Below, piece by piece: positions 36,501-44,685 of a DNA stretch of 64,000 bases (the first letter of the stretch is position 1; each line of letters begins with the position of its first letter). Location of the stretch: positions 226,441 through 290,440 of the forward strand of contig CATOOF010000002.1 of assembly GCA_951801825.1 (NCBI GenBank). The letters are read 5' to 3'. Below the pieces are notes generated by a model that worked only from the letters and a program-made list of their open reading frames with translations, was not told the DNA's origin and did not search any database. This DNA comes from an uncultured Alphaproteobacteria bacterium (GTDB lineage Bacteria; Pseudomonadota; Alphaproteobacteria; Rs-D84). Position numbers and translations under genes: made by a program.

Positions 36501-38485
36501 CGAATTACCGTAATGGCGGCGCCGCGGCAAATATAAGCGGATGCACGGCATCATGTGCCGCCGGCAGCCGCGTTACAACCGCAAATGGCGCATGTACCGC
36601 GATAACCACCGGGAATGTGTATATGCTGGCACATAATGTGACATATGGCAAAACATCAGCCGCGGCAACATCTTGCCCCGGCGGGTACAGCATCAGCGGC
36701 ACGTCCCAGACAGACCATGACGCAAAGAACGACTGTAAAATAAATTGCGGCGCCGGAACACGTGTTGCATCCACGGACGCAACATGCAGTGGCGTTGGAA
36801 ACGGATATTACATCGCGGCGCATACGGTATCTGCGGGCTCTATATCGGGGGCGGCAACACAGTGTCCTGCGGCATACCCGAATTCTGATGCGGGCGCCGG
36901 CGTTATCACAAAATGCTATAGCGGGCAAAAATCGCGTGCATGGACCGGCGGTCAAACAGCATGCGATACTCCCGCCAACAGCTATGGCCATACTTGCAAC
37001 AGTTGCTCTAACCCGGCATGCAGTTATGTTGCGTTCTCTAACAGCGCCGGCAATGGTGACGGAACTATAAAAACAGGATGCGGAACAAATAATGCCGCAT
37101 GCAAGCAGACAGTAAAAAGCTTTACATGTAATGCCGCATATTATGTAAACGGTGCCGCATGCAGTGCATGCAGCGGGCTGGGCGGGGGCTTTTATCCCAA
37201 CAGCGCGGCCGGCAATACCGGGGGCGCGACCGCGTGCAAGACAAACAATCTGGCCGGCCAGTATATCGCAACCGCAAATGCAACCAGCGCCACCGACTGT
37301 GGTGCGGGCAAATACAAAGCCGCACATCAGGTTGCATACGGCAGTACGTCCGCATGCAGCACAGCATCTGCGGGACATTATGCGCCGGGTCCGCGCAGTG
37401 CATCCCAGACACAGTGTGTTGCCGGCTCTTATAGCACGGCGGGGGCGTCGGGATGTACGGCATGTGGTGCGGGAAAAACATCTGCGGCCGGGGCAACCGC
37501 AGCCAGTGCATGTACAAACTGTACCGCGATTGCAAATATAAACACATGGGCAACGCCTGTTTGGAACACAAACAACACGATGAGTAATCTGTGCAGTGTT
37601 GCAACATGTAATGGCGCATCGTATAAAAACGGCAACACATGTCCGACATGCCCGCCAAACTATGGTGTGAACACGGCAACAGGCAAAACATCCATCGGCC
37701 AGTGTCAGACATCCTGTGCGGCCGGATACGCGGTTCAAAATGTGAACGAGGCATGCAAAATAATCCCTAGCGGGTATCAGACAGGAACGCACCGTATCGG
37801 ATATGGTTCTAAAACCCCGACGGCCGTCGACAGCACGTCCCCAAAGGCAGGGACCTGGTACAGCTGTCCGACAAATTATAGTGCGACAGGAACGGCGGCC
37901 ACAGACCACGATGCTCGCATCGACTGCAAAATAAGCTGTGGTGCGGGCACCCGGATTGTAACCGCGGACGCGGCCAGTTGCACCACCCCGGCAGGCAACT
38001 GGTGGGTTGGCGCACATACGGTTGGCGCAGGAACCATATCAACGGTAAACAACTGCTTGAATAATTATACCATCGCCGGCACTGCGGCCACAGACCACGA
38101 CGCGGCGGCAGACTGTAAGATAAGCTGTGGCGGGGGTTATTACATTGCGGCGGCGAATGCGACATCCTGCAGCAGTGTTGGTGCCGGATACTGGACGGGC
38201 GCCAGTGTGGTATCCCAGGGCAGTACCGGTTCGCGTACGGCCTGTGCGTCGGGTCTGACCACAATAGGCTATGGTGCTGGTGCGGACGAGTCTGGGGACT
38301 GTGGACGTATAATGCACTTTGGGGACAGCAAGCTGTACCTGCGCAGTACGAAGAAGACGACCCCGTCGTTGAACGTAAAGGTTGGCGACAAGACGTATTA
38401 CGGCAACATGAGCACGTCGACCAAGGGCAAGTTGCGTATTAAGAAAGACGCAACCACGTACAGTGTTCATGACGACAGTATGTAG
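33509..38485 (+). CDS. Giant secreted cysteine-rich repeat protein (1658 aa)
   Basis: ATG at 33509 with GGAGGAAG upstream; signal peptide residues 1-36 (KKILHFFSLILILVTW..SAAGY). The body is dozens of cysteine-bounded units of about 40-70 residues, many as CAAGTYKAAHTVNYGSTSSC then CP.GYT and QC.I. Near residues 205-385 a 71-residue unit (213 bp) is repeated about 2.5 times with near identity. The last 70 residues, from CGRIMHFGDSKLYLRSTKK on, lack cysteine and are basic and beta-rich (VGDKTYYGNMSTSTKGKL), suggesting a C-terminal targeting or anchoring domain. Presumably surface-exposed. Paralogue of the 27745 protein in style, though lacking InlB-type repeats. Confidence 0.88.
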   Translation: MLRESGIFCRLNRTKKILHFFSLILILVTWSFGASAAGYTCPTQKKYTSCSSGYYLSECGASSNWNGQTIASSSLKAGNSCIKGTNSAYTYPGGTVCPKPNKVTCAAGKYLPANKSSTSDCTTCEIGYYCPGGTFTPNSSSVQGRSSCVGNATTSSTGQTSVSACICKAGYGGNAASTSGSCTACTTGRYKSSNGNTACSVASIGYYVSTTGATSQSACTSWRANTTTTGTGSTSTSACVCKGGYRLNSTTCTACSTGTYKSAASNATSCTSAGIGYYVSTTGATSQSACTAWRANTTTTGTGSTSTSACVCKGGYRLNSTTCTACSTGTYKSAASNATSCTSAGIGYYVSTTGATSQSACTSWRANTSTTGTGSTSTSACVCNIGYGWNGSACASCGAGTYKTSKANSACSSCGAGYYCTGGSHRASCSSISGVSVAGGSYTSVSPYNASSTCRYTAPAKTIGGCKTVTSNQVSYSGSAWGTSTYSVTANPGYIIANNNTANATCSQCNGAVWSAGGTATSCSGCPAQTSGWTRNSGAGWSAVTQCNQTKNVGGNCSAGVLRQNATSTTAWGASTISTALQAKAGYIVNGQTCTGCSAGTYSAGGTATSCSACTTRAKYSGANASACTNVSSGYYTTGCNTSGNNCTGQAQCTGATYCSGGVNNNCPGSYTANTTNGKTAATQCTINVGAGKHIGTANSSTISNCAAGQYRAAHTVNYGSTSSCSSCPSGYTSNAGSAGAETSCYINVAGGKYLGTEKGTTLSTCAAGTYKAAHTVNYGSKSSCAACTGATFSGAGAASCTNCPSGYTANTASNKTANTQCQISVSGGHYIGASGQNSGNWGTCAAGTSKAAHTVNYGSTSSCGVCTANNTYSAAGATSCSTCPTGYANTGTTAAAHANAASCKISVAAGKYLATANGTALTSCAAGKYKAAHSVSYGSTSSCDTCGAGTYSGAGAGSCSACSGTLQYQDATGQSSCKTVSSGYYKSSNSAQTQCPANYRNGGAAANISGCTASCAAGSRVTTANGACTAITTGNVYMLAHNVTYGKTSAAATSCPGGYSISGTSQTDHDAKNDCKINCGAGTRVASTDATCSGVGNGYYIAAHTVSAGSISGAATQCPAAYPNSDAGAGVITKCYSGQKSRAWTGGQTACDTPANSYGHTCNSCSNPACSYVAFSNSAGNGDGTIKTGCGTNNAACKQTVKSFTCNAAYYVNGAACSACSGLGGGFYPNSAAGNTGGATACKTNNLAGQYIATANATSATDCGAGKYKAAHQVAYGSTSACSTASAGHYAPGPRSASQTQCVAGSYSTAGASGCTACGAGKTSAAGATAASACTNCTAIANINTWATPVWNTNNTMSNLCSVATCNGASYKNGNTCPTCPPNYGVNTATGKTSIGQCQTSCAAGYAVQNVNEACKIIPSGYQTGTHRIGYGSKTPTAVDSTSPKAGTWYSCPTNYSATGTAATDHDARIDCKISCGAGTRIVTADAASCTTPAGNWWVGAHTVGAGTISTVNNCLNNYTIAGTAATDHDAAADCKISCGGGYYIAAANATSCSSVGAGYWTGASVVSQGSTGSRTACASGLTTIGYGAGADESGDCGRIMHFGDSKLYLRSTKKTTPSLNVKVGDKTYYGNMSTSTKGKLRIKKDATTYSVHDDSM
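34121..34660 (+). repeat. 213-bp tandem repeat inside the second giant gene
   Basis: GGATACTA recurs at 34121, 34334 and 34547, exactly 213 bases apart, with near-identical sequence between. The repeat keeps frame (71 codons), and the third copy decays after about 110 bases. Confidence 0.88.
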
Positions 38486-38490
38486 GTATA

Positions 38491-38516
38491 TGCCCCGCCG
38501 CAATCAGGCGGGGTTT
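38491..38516 (+). terminator. Terminator of the second giant gene
   Basis: CCCCGCC-gcaatca-GGCGGGG (38493-38513) followed by a short T-run. Confidence 0.75.
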
Positions 38517-38563
38517 GTTATAATATTTGACCAGCATTCGTTATACATATAATATATAAGCAA

Positions 38564-39718
38564 ATGAAAAAATATGATGTTGCAATTATTGGGGCGGGCG
38601 CCGCTGGTCTGGCGGCGGCGGGACGTGCCGTGGCACGCGGACGCAGTGTTGTCATTTTTGATATGGGCGAAACACCTGCACGAAAAGTTGCGGCCGCCGG
38701 CGGCGGGCGATGCAATTTTACCAACATGGCGGCGGCACGTGACAAATATTTTGGCGGGAATCCTGATTTTGTACGCGGCGCCCTGGCACGTGTTACGCCG
38801 GCGGATATTCTGCAATGGGTTGAAGGCCACGGATTACAAGCTATAGAAAAAGCCCCGGGGCAATTATTTTGCCGCAGTGGCGGCGCCGACATAGTAGCGT
38901 CATTGATGTCCGACGCAATGGGCGCCAGGATAATAACAAATGCCACAATCGACAATTCCAAATTTAAAGACGGCAATTTTATTATCACATCAAACAACAT
39001 TGAATTCAGCGCAACCAGCCTGATTGTTGCAACGGGCGGCATATCTTTTGCAAGTTTGGGCGTATCCGATGCAGGCTATAAAATAGCAAAAGATTTCGGG
39101 CACAAAATTATTCCGCCCCGCCCTGCACTGTGCGCAATTGACACTAAAACATTTCCCACGCAATGGGCCGGAATTTCCATACCTGTTCATATTACAGCAA
39201 ACGGCCGCAACATTAATGGCGATATGCTGTTTACACATTTCGGCATTGGGGGGCCGGCGGTATATTCGGCATCAGTGGCGCCGGCGACATCTGAAATACG
39301 GATAAACCTGATGCCCGGGATTAACATGGACGAATGGCTGCGCGAAATGAAACGCAGTGCCGGGCGAAAATCTTTGTTTACAATATTGTCCGAACACATG
39401 CCAAAACAAATCGCGCGTTATTTTGCCGGCGAACCACGCAACATGGCAGACTTTCGTGATACAGACTTGATCAATATTGCACAACGAATTAACAGCATTG
39501 TTATCCCGGCCGGCCAATGGCGACATCATGGCATGGCCGCGGCCGAGGTTACTTTTGGTGGTGTTGATACATGTGATATTTCATCGAAAACAATGGAATC
39601 CAAAATTCAACCCGGCCTTTTCTTTGCAGGCGAAGTCATGGATATCATCGGCGACCTGGGCGGCTACAATTTACACTGGGCATGGGCATCGGGAAGAATA
39701 GCCGGGGAAAATGCATAA
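38564..39718 (+). CDS. HI0933-family FAD flavoprotein (YhiN/BaiN-like)
   Basis: 384 aa. The FAD-binding N-terminus YDVAIIGAGAAGLAAAG and the family signature ARKVAAAGGGRCNFTNM are exact for HI0933-like flavoproteins. The C-terminal return to FAD is FAGEVMDIIGDLGGYNLHWA. Members are NAD(P)H-dependent reductases of unclear substrate; the gut enzyme BaiN reduces bile-acid intermediates, but that role cannot be assumed. Soluble. It stands alone, convergent with the small lipoprotein gene. Confidence 0.92.
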   Translation: MKKYDVAIIGAGAAGLAAAGRAVARGRSVVIFDMGETPARKVAAAGGGRCNFTNMAAARDKYFGGNPDFVRGALARVTPADILQWVEGHGLQAIEKAPGQLFCRSGGADIVASLMSDAMGARIITNATIDNSKFKDGNFIITSNNIEFSATSLIVATGGISFASLGVSDAGYKIAKDFGHKIIPPRPALCAIDTKTFPTQWAGISIPVHITANGRNINGDMLFTHFGIGGPAVYSASVAPATSEIRINLMPGINMDEWLREMKRSAGRKSLFTILSEHMPKQIARYFAGEPRNMADFRDTDLINIAQRINSIVIPAGQWRHHGMAAAEVTFGGVDTCDISSKTMESKIQPGLFFAGEVMDIIGDLGGYNLHWAWASGRIAGENA

Positions 39719-39745
39719 AAAATGCGCCGTTTTGGCGCATTTTTT
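39717..39745. terminator. Bidirectional terminator
   Basis: AATGCGCC-gtttt-GGCGCATT (39721-39741) with A- and T-runs; between convergent genes. Confidence 0.85.
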
Positions 39746-40079
39746 ATTCCGGCTGTAAAACCATTATATTTCCATCATTAACGATTAAATCGGCGTCATC
39801 AGAATATGTTTTGTTGCCCGCCCAAACACGATATTCATATGATGTATTTGGGTTACCCTCTATCTGGATGACATGGTGACGCGTTTCCAGCGTCAAATCG
39901 CCATCACGCGGAACAGAATATTTTATTTGGGATGCGGTCGTAACATCAGGCTGGTCTATAACCACGGTCTGATATTCAACATCATCTGCATATTCCACAT
40001 ACTCTGTTGGCGCAGAATGCGAAACACATCCGCATAAGGCAACAACACCGACCAATAAAAATATATGTTTTCCTTTCAT
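39744..40079 (-). CDS. Small lipoprotein, 111 aa
   Basis: MKGKHIFLLVGVVALCGCVS is a lipoprotein signal with lipobox LCGC. The mature part is acidic and strand-rich (YSVPRDGDLTLETRHHVIQI, VWAGNKTYSDDADLIVND), possibly a small beta domain. No family recognised. It lies downstream of the Mla operon on the same strand, 39 bases after the PqiC-like gene, and may belong to that operon. Confidence 0.75.
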   Translation of the reverse strand: MKGKHIFLLVGVVALCGCVSHSAPTEYVEYADDVEYQTVVIDQPDVTTASQIKYSVPRDGDLTLETRHHVIQIEGNPNTSYEYRVWAGNKTYSDDADLIVNDGNIMVLQPE

Positions 40080-40118
40080 GATCTATATTATATCACATAT
40101 TTTCAATTATCCTAAGCC

Positions 40119-40685
40119 TTATTTTTCAATACGCGTCAAGTCGCGCGATATATCGCGTGACAGCATATCCACCATTTCCCCCAATTTACGAACATAATCT
40201 GCATAATCATCGGCGGAATCAGAACTATATTCAACACGGCGTGTACGCAGTGCATTTCCATCGGGGCCATTTATGGAATATGACGCATCCATCCGTACGG
40301 TTCCCGGCAGTGCACCATCCATGCGATAAACCTCAACAAAAATGGTATAATCCGCCGGCGTGCCGATAAAATCGACGCTTTTTACCGATGCGCCCGTTAT
40401 GCGCGTGCGAATTCCGTCCATTATGCGCCGCCCCAGCATTGGCGACAAATTTTCCGCCCAGCGATTGTCCTGGCTGATATTTACCGCGACACCATCTGTG
40501 GTGACAATCTGGGGGCGGTCCATATATTCAGGAATCTTTATACGGGCGACATCAACGGACATTTTATCTGCAGAAATAGCCCGGCCATTTACATCATCAC
40601 CCAGTGAATAATATGCAGGCCCGCTATACCGATTAGCGCATGCACACAAAATAGTGGCAAAAACAACGGCGATATATTTTTTCAT
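40119..40685 (-). CDS. pqiC: PqiC-like / ABC-transport auxiliary lipoprotein
   Basis: 188 aa. Signal MKKYIAVVFATILCACANRY with lipobox LCAC. The mature part matches the PqiC/YmbA (DUF330) fold: YSLGDDV..., VDVARIKIPEYMDRPQIVT and an amphipathic middle GRRIMDGIRTRITGA. Such lipoproteins pair with MCE transporters and probably link them to the outer membrane. It starts 3 bases after mlaD's stop and is the fourth gene of the operon. Confidence 0.85.
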   Translation of the reverse strand: MKKYIAVVFATILCACANRYSGPAYYSLGDDVNGRAISADKMSVDVARIKIPEYMDRPQIVTTDGVAVNISQDNRWAENLSPMLGRRIMDGIRTRITGASVKSVDFIGTPADYTIFVEVYRMDGALPGTVRMDASYSINGPDGNALRTRRVEYSSDSADDYADYVRKLGEMVDMLSRDISRDLTRIEK

Positions 40686-40688
40686 TTG

Positions 40689-41438
40689 TTATTTCCTCCC
40701 CCGGATAAGCGCGTCGGGATGCTGTTCGAGATAATCGGTCAAATTCCGCAGGGAATTTGCCGCGCGACTGACATCTTGGACGGCATGATTAAAGTTATTA
40801 AGAGTGGCGGCTGATTTATTTGACAGCTCTCGGCTAACCCGGGCGGCCGGGCCTAATATCTCTTTGAACTCTACCAGCGTGGTGTTTAGATTTTCAACAA
40901 CATCCTTGAACGGTATGTTTTCAAAATTCGACGACAGCTCTGTCAGCGACGACAGGGTTGTTGGAATTTCTATTACCCCGTCGACCTCTCCTTTTGTCAT
41001 TTTGGTTTTTGCAGGCTTTACATCCAGTTCTATCATCAACTGGCCTGTTAGCAGGTTCTGATTTATTAAACGCGCATGCAACCCCTTTGCAATCAGTGCC
41101 GATATCAGCTTTTCTTCGGACCAGTCTTCGTGACCAGATGGCGTGGATATTATTTTCTGAATGTTGTTAAAAGCAATATAAACAGGGATGTTAAATTCAT
41201 GAGTCTTGATGTCAGGAACTATCTCTATTTTTACAACCTTGCCTACCTCAACCCCGCTTAACACAACCGGCGACCCGATGGACAGCCCCTTTATCGATTC
41301 TTGAAAATACATAACGTACAAATCTTTGTTACGGTTCCGATACCCGGCCCCGAATGCAATTATTATTATCGCCAGGAATGCAAAAATTCCAGCCAAGATA
41401 AAGGCGCCAACTGTTTTTTTATTTGCTTGAGGTCTCAT
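40689..41438 (-). CDS. mlaD: MlaD-like MCE-domain protein
   Basis: 249 aa. One N-terminal membrane helix (VGAFILAGIFAFLAIIIIAF) then one MCE domain (KGLSIGSPVVLSGVEVGKV, LMIELDV) and a long helical tail with Asn/Leu spacing. It forms a hexameric ring that carries phospholipid between MlaEF and the periplasmic partner. Directly abuts mlaF. Confidence 0.93.
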   Translation of the reverse strand: MRPQANKKTVGAFILAGIFAFLAIIIIAFGAGYRNRNKDLYVMYFQESIKGLSIGSPVVLSGVEVGKVVKIEIVPDIKTHEFNIPVYIAFNNIQKIISTPSGHEDWSEEKLISALIAKGLHARLINQNLLTGQLMIELDVKPAKTKMTKGEVDGVIEIPTTLSSLTELSSNFENIPFKDVVENLNTTLVEFKEILGPAARVSRELSNKSAATLNNFNHAVQDVSRAANSLRNLTDYLEQHPDALIRGRK

Positions 41439-42167
41439 TTATTTTTTCCCCCTGGTTAAAAATTTCAATACGTCCGCATTGGGCGGCCGACGCAACAAAT
41501 CGTTCGGATTACCCCGTGCCGTTATCGTATGTGCGGTCGGGTCCAGAAATATGGAATCCTGGCCGACTGCAAATATGGAATCCAAATCATGCGACACCAT
41601 TACGATTGTTGTCCCCAGGCTACGATTAATTTCTAATATCAGCCTGTCCAGATTTCCTGCGGATATCGGATCCAAACCGGCAGACGGTTCATCCAGCAGC
41701 AGGATTTCCGGATCCAGCGCCAATGCACGGGCCAAACCAACACGCTTTTTCATACCACCAGACAACTGTGATGGATACATATTTCCAATTCCGGGAACAC
41801 CAGCCAGCGCCAGCTTTTCCGTAACAATTTTTTCAATACGTTCCGCCGAATAGTCTGTATGGCGCAGCAACGGCAACGCAATATTTTCCGACACGGTCAT
41901 AGAGGTAAACAATGCCCCACCCTGAAACAGCATGCCTATATTTCGCATGGTATCACCATCGACCGAAGAAGACGCAACCTCTATCTTTCCGCGCAGCGGC
42001 TTTAACAGCCCCGCCATTGCACGCAACAACGTACTTTTCCCGCATCCGCTGGGGCCCATTATTACAAACACTGTACCACGGCTGATTTCAAATGATATGT
42101 TTTTCAATATCGGTGATTTATCATATCCGACACTGATACCGGAAAGACGAATAATCGCATTTTTCAT
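41439..42167 (-). CDS. mlaF: MlaF-like ABC ATPase
   Basis: 242 aa ATPase of the Mla phospholipid transporter. Walker A MGPSGCGKSTLL, signature QLSGGMKKRVGLARALA (MKKR is typical of MlaF), Walker B ILLLDEPSAGLDP. Its ATG overlaps the mlaE stop by 4 bases. Confidence 0.95.
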   Translation of the reverse strand: MKNAIIRLSGISVGYDKSPILKNISFEISRGTVFVIMGPSGCGKSTLLRAMAGLLKPLRGKIEVASSSVDGDTMRNIGMLFQGGALFTSMTVSENIALPLLRHTDYSAERIEKIVTEKLALAGVPGIGNMYPSQLSGGMKKRVGLARALALDPEILLLDEPSAGLDPISAGNLDRLILEINRSLGTTIVMVSHDLDSIFAVGQDSIFLDPTAHTITARGNPNDLLRRPPNADVLKFLTRGKK

Positions 42168-43027
42168 ATCCCCAGCACCTCAAATACAAACGTGATAAAC
42201 CCGGTGGCAACAACCATCCACACAATGGCAGAAACCACCGCACGCGTTGTCGCGACACCAACCGCACCGGCATCACGGCCACAATAAATTCCATAATAAC
42301 ATCCGCACAGTGCAATTATTATGCCATATACCCAGCCATGAAATACGCCCACCAAAAAATTCTGCATTCCCAACGCCTGTATTGTATATGACGTATATTC
42401 CCCCAGCGGTATGTGAAACATGCCGCACCCAACCGCGGCACCACCCAAAATAGCCATAAAATCAGCCAGCAATGTTAAAATAGGCATGCAAACAGACATC
42501 GCGACCAACCGCGGCAGAACCAAAAAATCCATTCTGTTTATCCCGATTACCCGCAACGCATCCAGTTCCTCGTTCACGCGCATTGTGCCTATTGTTGCCG
42601 CATATGATGCCCCCGTGCGGCCGGCCATTATAATACCGGTCATCATTGCACCCATGATGCGTATGGCCGCAATGGCGACCAAACTGGCAACATATACCTG
42701 GGCGCCAAACAGTTTCAATTGAGCCGCACCAACAAACGCCAAAATCAAACCAATTAAAAAACTTATCAGGGAAACAATAAGAACCGCGCGCGGCCCAACC
42801 GTGTCAAATGCCGCCCACCAATCGACACGACGAACAAACACCCCGCCACGAACCCAGCGAACAACAGATGCAAACGCAGCATTTATAAACCCCAGGCCGC
42901 GGCATAGTGCTGAAAAAATACAAATTCCCCAGGCGCCGACATCTTCGATAAAGTTATTTGCGCGCCCAGAGGACGCCGTATTGCGACGTTGAGAACTTCT
43001 TAGAAAACAGCCTGTGTTTTGCGCCAA
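42164..43027 (-). CDS. mlaE: MlaE-like permease
   Basis: 287 aa inner-membrane permease of the Mla system with about five helices. Core motifs TGIIMAGRTGASYAATIGTM and NEELDALRVIGINRMDFLVLPRLVA define the family. The start is TTG at 43027, accepted because AGGAAGG lies a few bases upstream and no ATG is available. N-terminal 75 residues form an extension with QRRNTASSGRANN. First gene of mlaE-mlaF-mlaD-pqiC. Confidence 0.94.
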   Translation of the reverse strand: MAQNTGCFLRSSQRRNTASSGRANNFIEDVGAWGICIFSALCRGLGFINAAFASVVRWVRGGVFVRRVDWWAAFDTVGPRAVLIVSLISFLIGLILAFVGAAQLKLFGAQVYVASLVAIAAIRIMGAMMTGIIMAGRTGASYAATIGTMRVNEELDALRVIGINRMDFLVLPRLVAMSVCMPILTLLADFMAILGGAAVGCGMFHIPLGEYTSYTIQALGMQNFLVGVFHGWVYGIIIALCGCYYGIYCGRDAGAVGVATTRAVVSAIVWMVVATGFITFVFEVLGI

Positions 43028-43124
43028 TTTTCCTTCCTACCCTTTATGTCTAATTAGAATATCATAAGGGTAATTTATGTGCAACCATTATAAGAATAAA
43101 TCATTAATTTTTTTAATGTTTTTG

Positions 43125-43154
43125 TTTACAATTCAATAAATATTGTGATAATAT
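43125..43154 (+). promoter_or_regulatory. Promoter of the 43174 kinase-like gene
   Basis: TTTACA (43125-43130), 18-base spacer, TAATAT (43149-43154). Confidence 0.5.
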
Positions 43155-43173
43155 TCCTTTTACAGGAATATAA

Positions 43174-44022
43174 ATGACTATACGTGAACGTTTAACAAAA
43201 CACAAAAAATGGAAACAGAATCCGATCGAGCATGCATTGCATGCCGCGGATAAGGCCGCACGTGCGGCCCCGCAAATTATAAATTTGCGGGGATTGTGCG
43301 ATTTTTTAAAATCTCACTACGGAATAACAAACGTTACGCCCGTTGCATCAATAATATGTAATAAATTCCTGACCGGCACGGACGCCAATGGGCGAGAATT
43401 GTTTATAAAAACGGGTCATCACACAGGAATCTATGAAAATGAATATAATATGGGACGCCGTCTATATGACATAGACCCGGAGCATTTTTTAGAGCCACTG
43501 TATTACAACGATTTTGATACATTTAACTTTTTTGCAAATGAATATGCACGCGGCCAGACACTAAAAACCGCAATCATGACGAACGCGCTGAGCCGTGAAC
43601 AAAAATCGCGAATAATAAATGATATATGGATGATTTTTTCCGCCATGCGAAAATCCGACGTTGTTCATCGCGACGTGCGGCCAGATAATCTTATGATTAT
43701 TAACGGGCGATTGGTATTAATTGACTTTCAGTTGGCGGTATCCAAAACAAATTTTGTGGAACTGGAATATTTGGCGCAACGCCCGAATCGTCTGCGCAAA
43801 CTGGGCGGCACAAAATATAGATACAAACCGTTCGTATGGGATGACGCCTATTCATTGTTAAAAGTTATGGAATTTGTGGGCCGGGATAAATACTACGGTA
43901 TGCGTTACGACATAATTTATAAACACATAAAAGAACATGTTGGCCAAGACAAGCTTAAGACATCTGTGCGAGAAAACGATTTTCATCGTATGGTGCGCCA
44001 TATACGGGCACTTCATCTGTAG
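43174..44022 (+). CDS. Kinase-like protein (protein-kinase/Kdo-kinase fold)
   Basis: 282 aa. Catalytic loop VVHRDVRPDNLMIINGRLVL and metal-binding LIDFQLAV are those of the eukaryotic-like kinase superfamily, including lipopolysaccharide core kinases. FIKTGHHTGIYENEYNMG provides the ATP-site lysine. Downstream Asp loop residues look intact, so it is probably active. Substrate unknown; an LPS-sugar kinase is one option. It resembles the 15179 protein only in fold. Monocistronic. Confidence 0.82.
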   Translation: MTIRERLTKHKKWKQNPIEHALHAADKAARAAPQIINLRGLCDFLKSHYGITNVTPVASIICNKFLTGTDANGRELFIKTGHHTGIYENEYNMGRRLYDIDPEHFLEPLYYNDFDTFNFFANEYARGQTLKTAIMTNALSREQKSRIINDIWMIFSAMRKSDVVHRDVRPDNLMIINGRLVLIDFQLAVSKTNFVELEYLAQRPNRLRKLGGTKYRYKPFVWDDAYSLLKVMEFVGRDKYYGMRYDIIYKHIKEHVGQDKLKTSVRENDFHRMVRHIRALHL

Positions 44023-44138
44023 TGTGACGTCAAATTCCGATTAACCCACAATATTTTATAATTAATAAAAAAAGAGGCAATCACCACACGAACACCATGT
44101 CCGCCAAAAATTAACCCGCCATGCGGCGGGCAAATTTC

Positions 44139-44229
44139 TGGCGGAGACGAAGGGATTCGAACCCTTGATACCGTTGCCGGTATACTACATTTCCAATGTA
44201 GCGCACTAGACCAACTATGCGACGTCTCC
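44139..44229 (-). tRNA. tRNA-Ser, anticodon GGA
   Basis: 91 nt class II tRNA: acceptor GGAGACG/CGTCTCC, discriminator G, encoded CCA; anticodon stem CTACA/TGTAG with loop TTGGAAA, anticodon GGA (UCC/UCU). It starts 16 bases after the rpoZ stop. Confidence 0.94.
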
Positions 44230-44245
44230 TGGTCTGGTTTGCAGA

Positions 44246-44626
44246 TTATTCCGCATCGTCCGCGGCAACCTCTGCCTCCTGCTCAATCTCGGACGCATCG
44301 GCCGGCGCATCAACCAATGCATTTTCCAATTCTGCATCTATCTCGCGCAGTAACGGATCCTCGGCACCGATTTCCAAAGACGCCTCGTCTGCGGATGGCA
44401 TCGGCGATTCCTTGTACGACTGTATGAATTCATGACGAACGTTTTCAACGTCCAGACGGCCACTGGCAATTTCACGCAGGGCAACAACTGTCAGTTTGTC
44501 GTTTGTTTTTTCAACAACGGATTCTGCACCGCCGTTCAAATCGCGAACACGCTGGGACGCCAGCATTCCAAGCTCATAACGGCTTTCTACAAATGGTAAT
44601 GTATCTGAATTCGTTGTACGGGCCAT
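44246..44626 (-). CDS. rpoZ: RNA polymerase omega subunit
   Basis: 126 aa. The conserved core YELGMLASQRVRDLNGG and NDKLTVVALREIASGR matches omega, which stabilises beta-prime in RNA polymerase. The usual protein has about 70-130 aa; here an acidic Glu/Asp/Ala-rich C-terminal tail follows (ADASEIEQEAEVAADDAE). Divergent from mtaB. Confidence 0.92.
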   Translation of the reverse strand: MARTTNSDTLPFVESRYELGMLASQRVRDLNGGAESVVEKTNDKLTVVALREIASGRLDVENVRHEFIQSYKESPMPSADEASLEIGAEDPLLREIDAELENALVDAPADASEIEQEAEVAADDAE

Positions 44627-44685
44627 TTCAAATCCTTTGTTGAAATCGTTTTTAACCCCGCTATAATGCCCTAAGGATGTGAAAA

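Noticed and set aside
36656-38017. 453-codon open frame antisense to the second giant gene
   Set aside because: Cys/Arg-rich mirror of low-complexity repeats; repeat-rich genes keep opposite frames open by composition alone.
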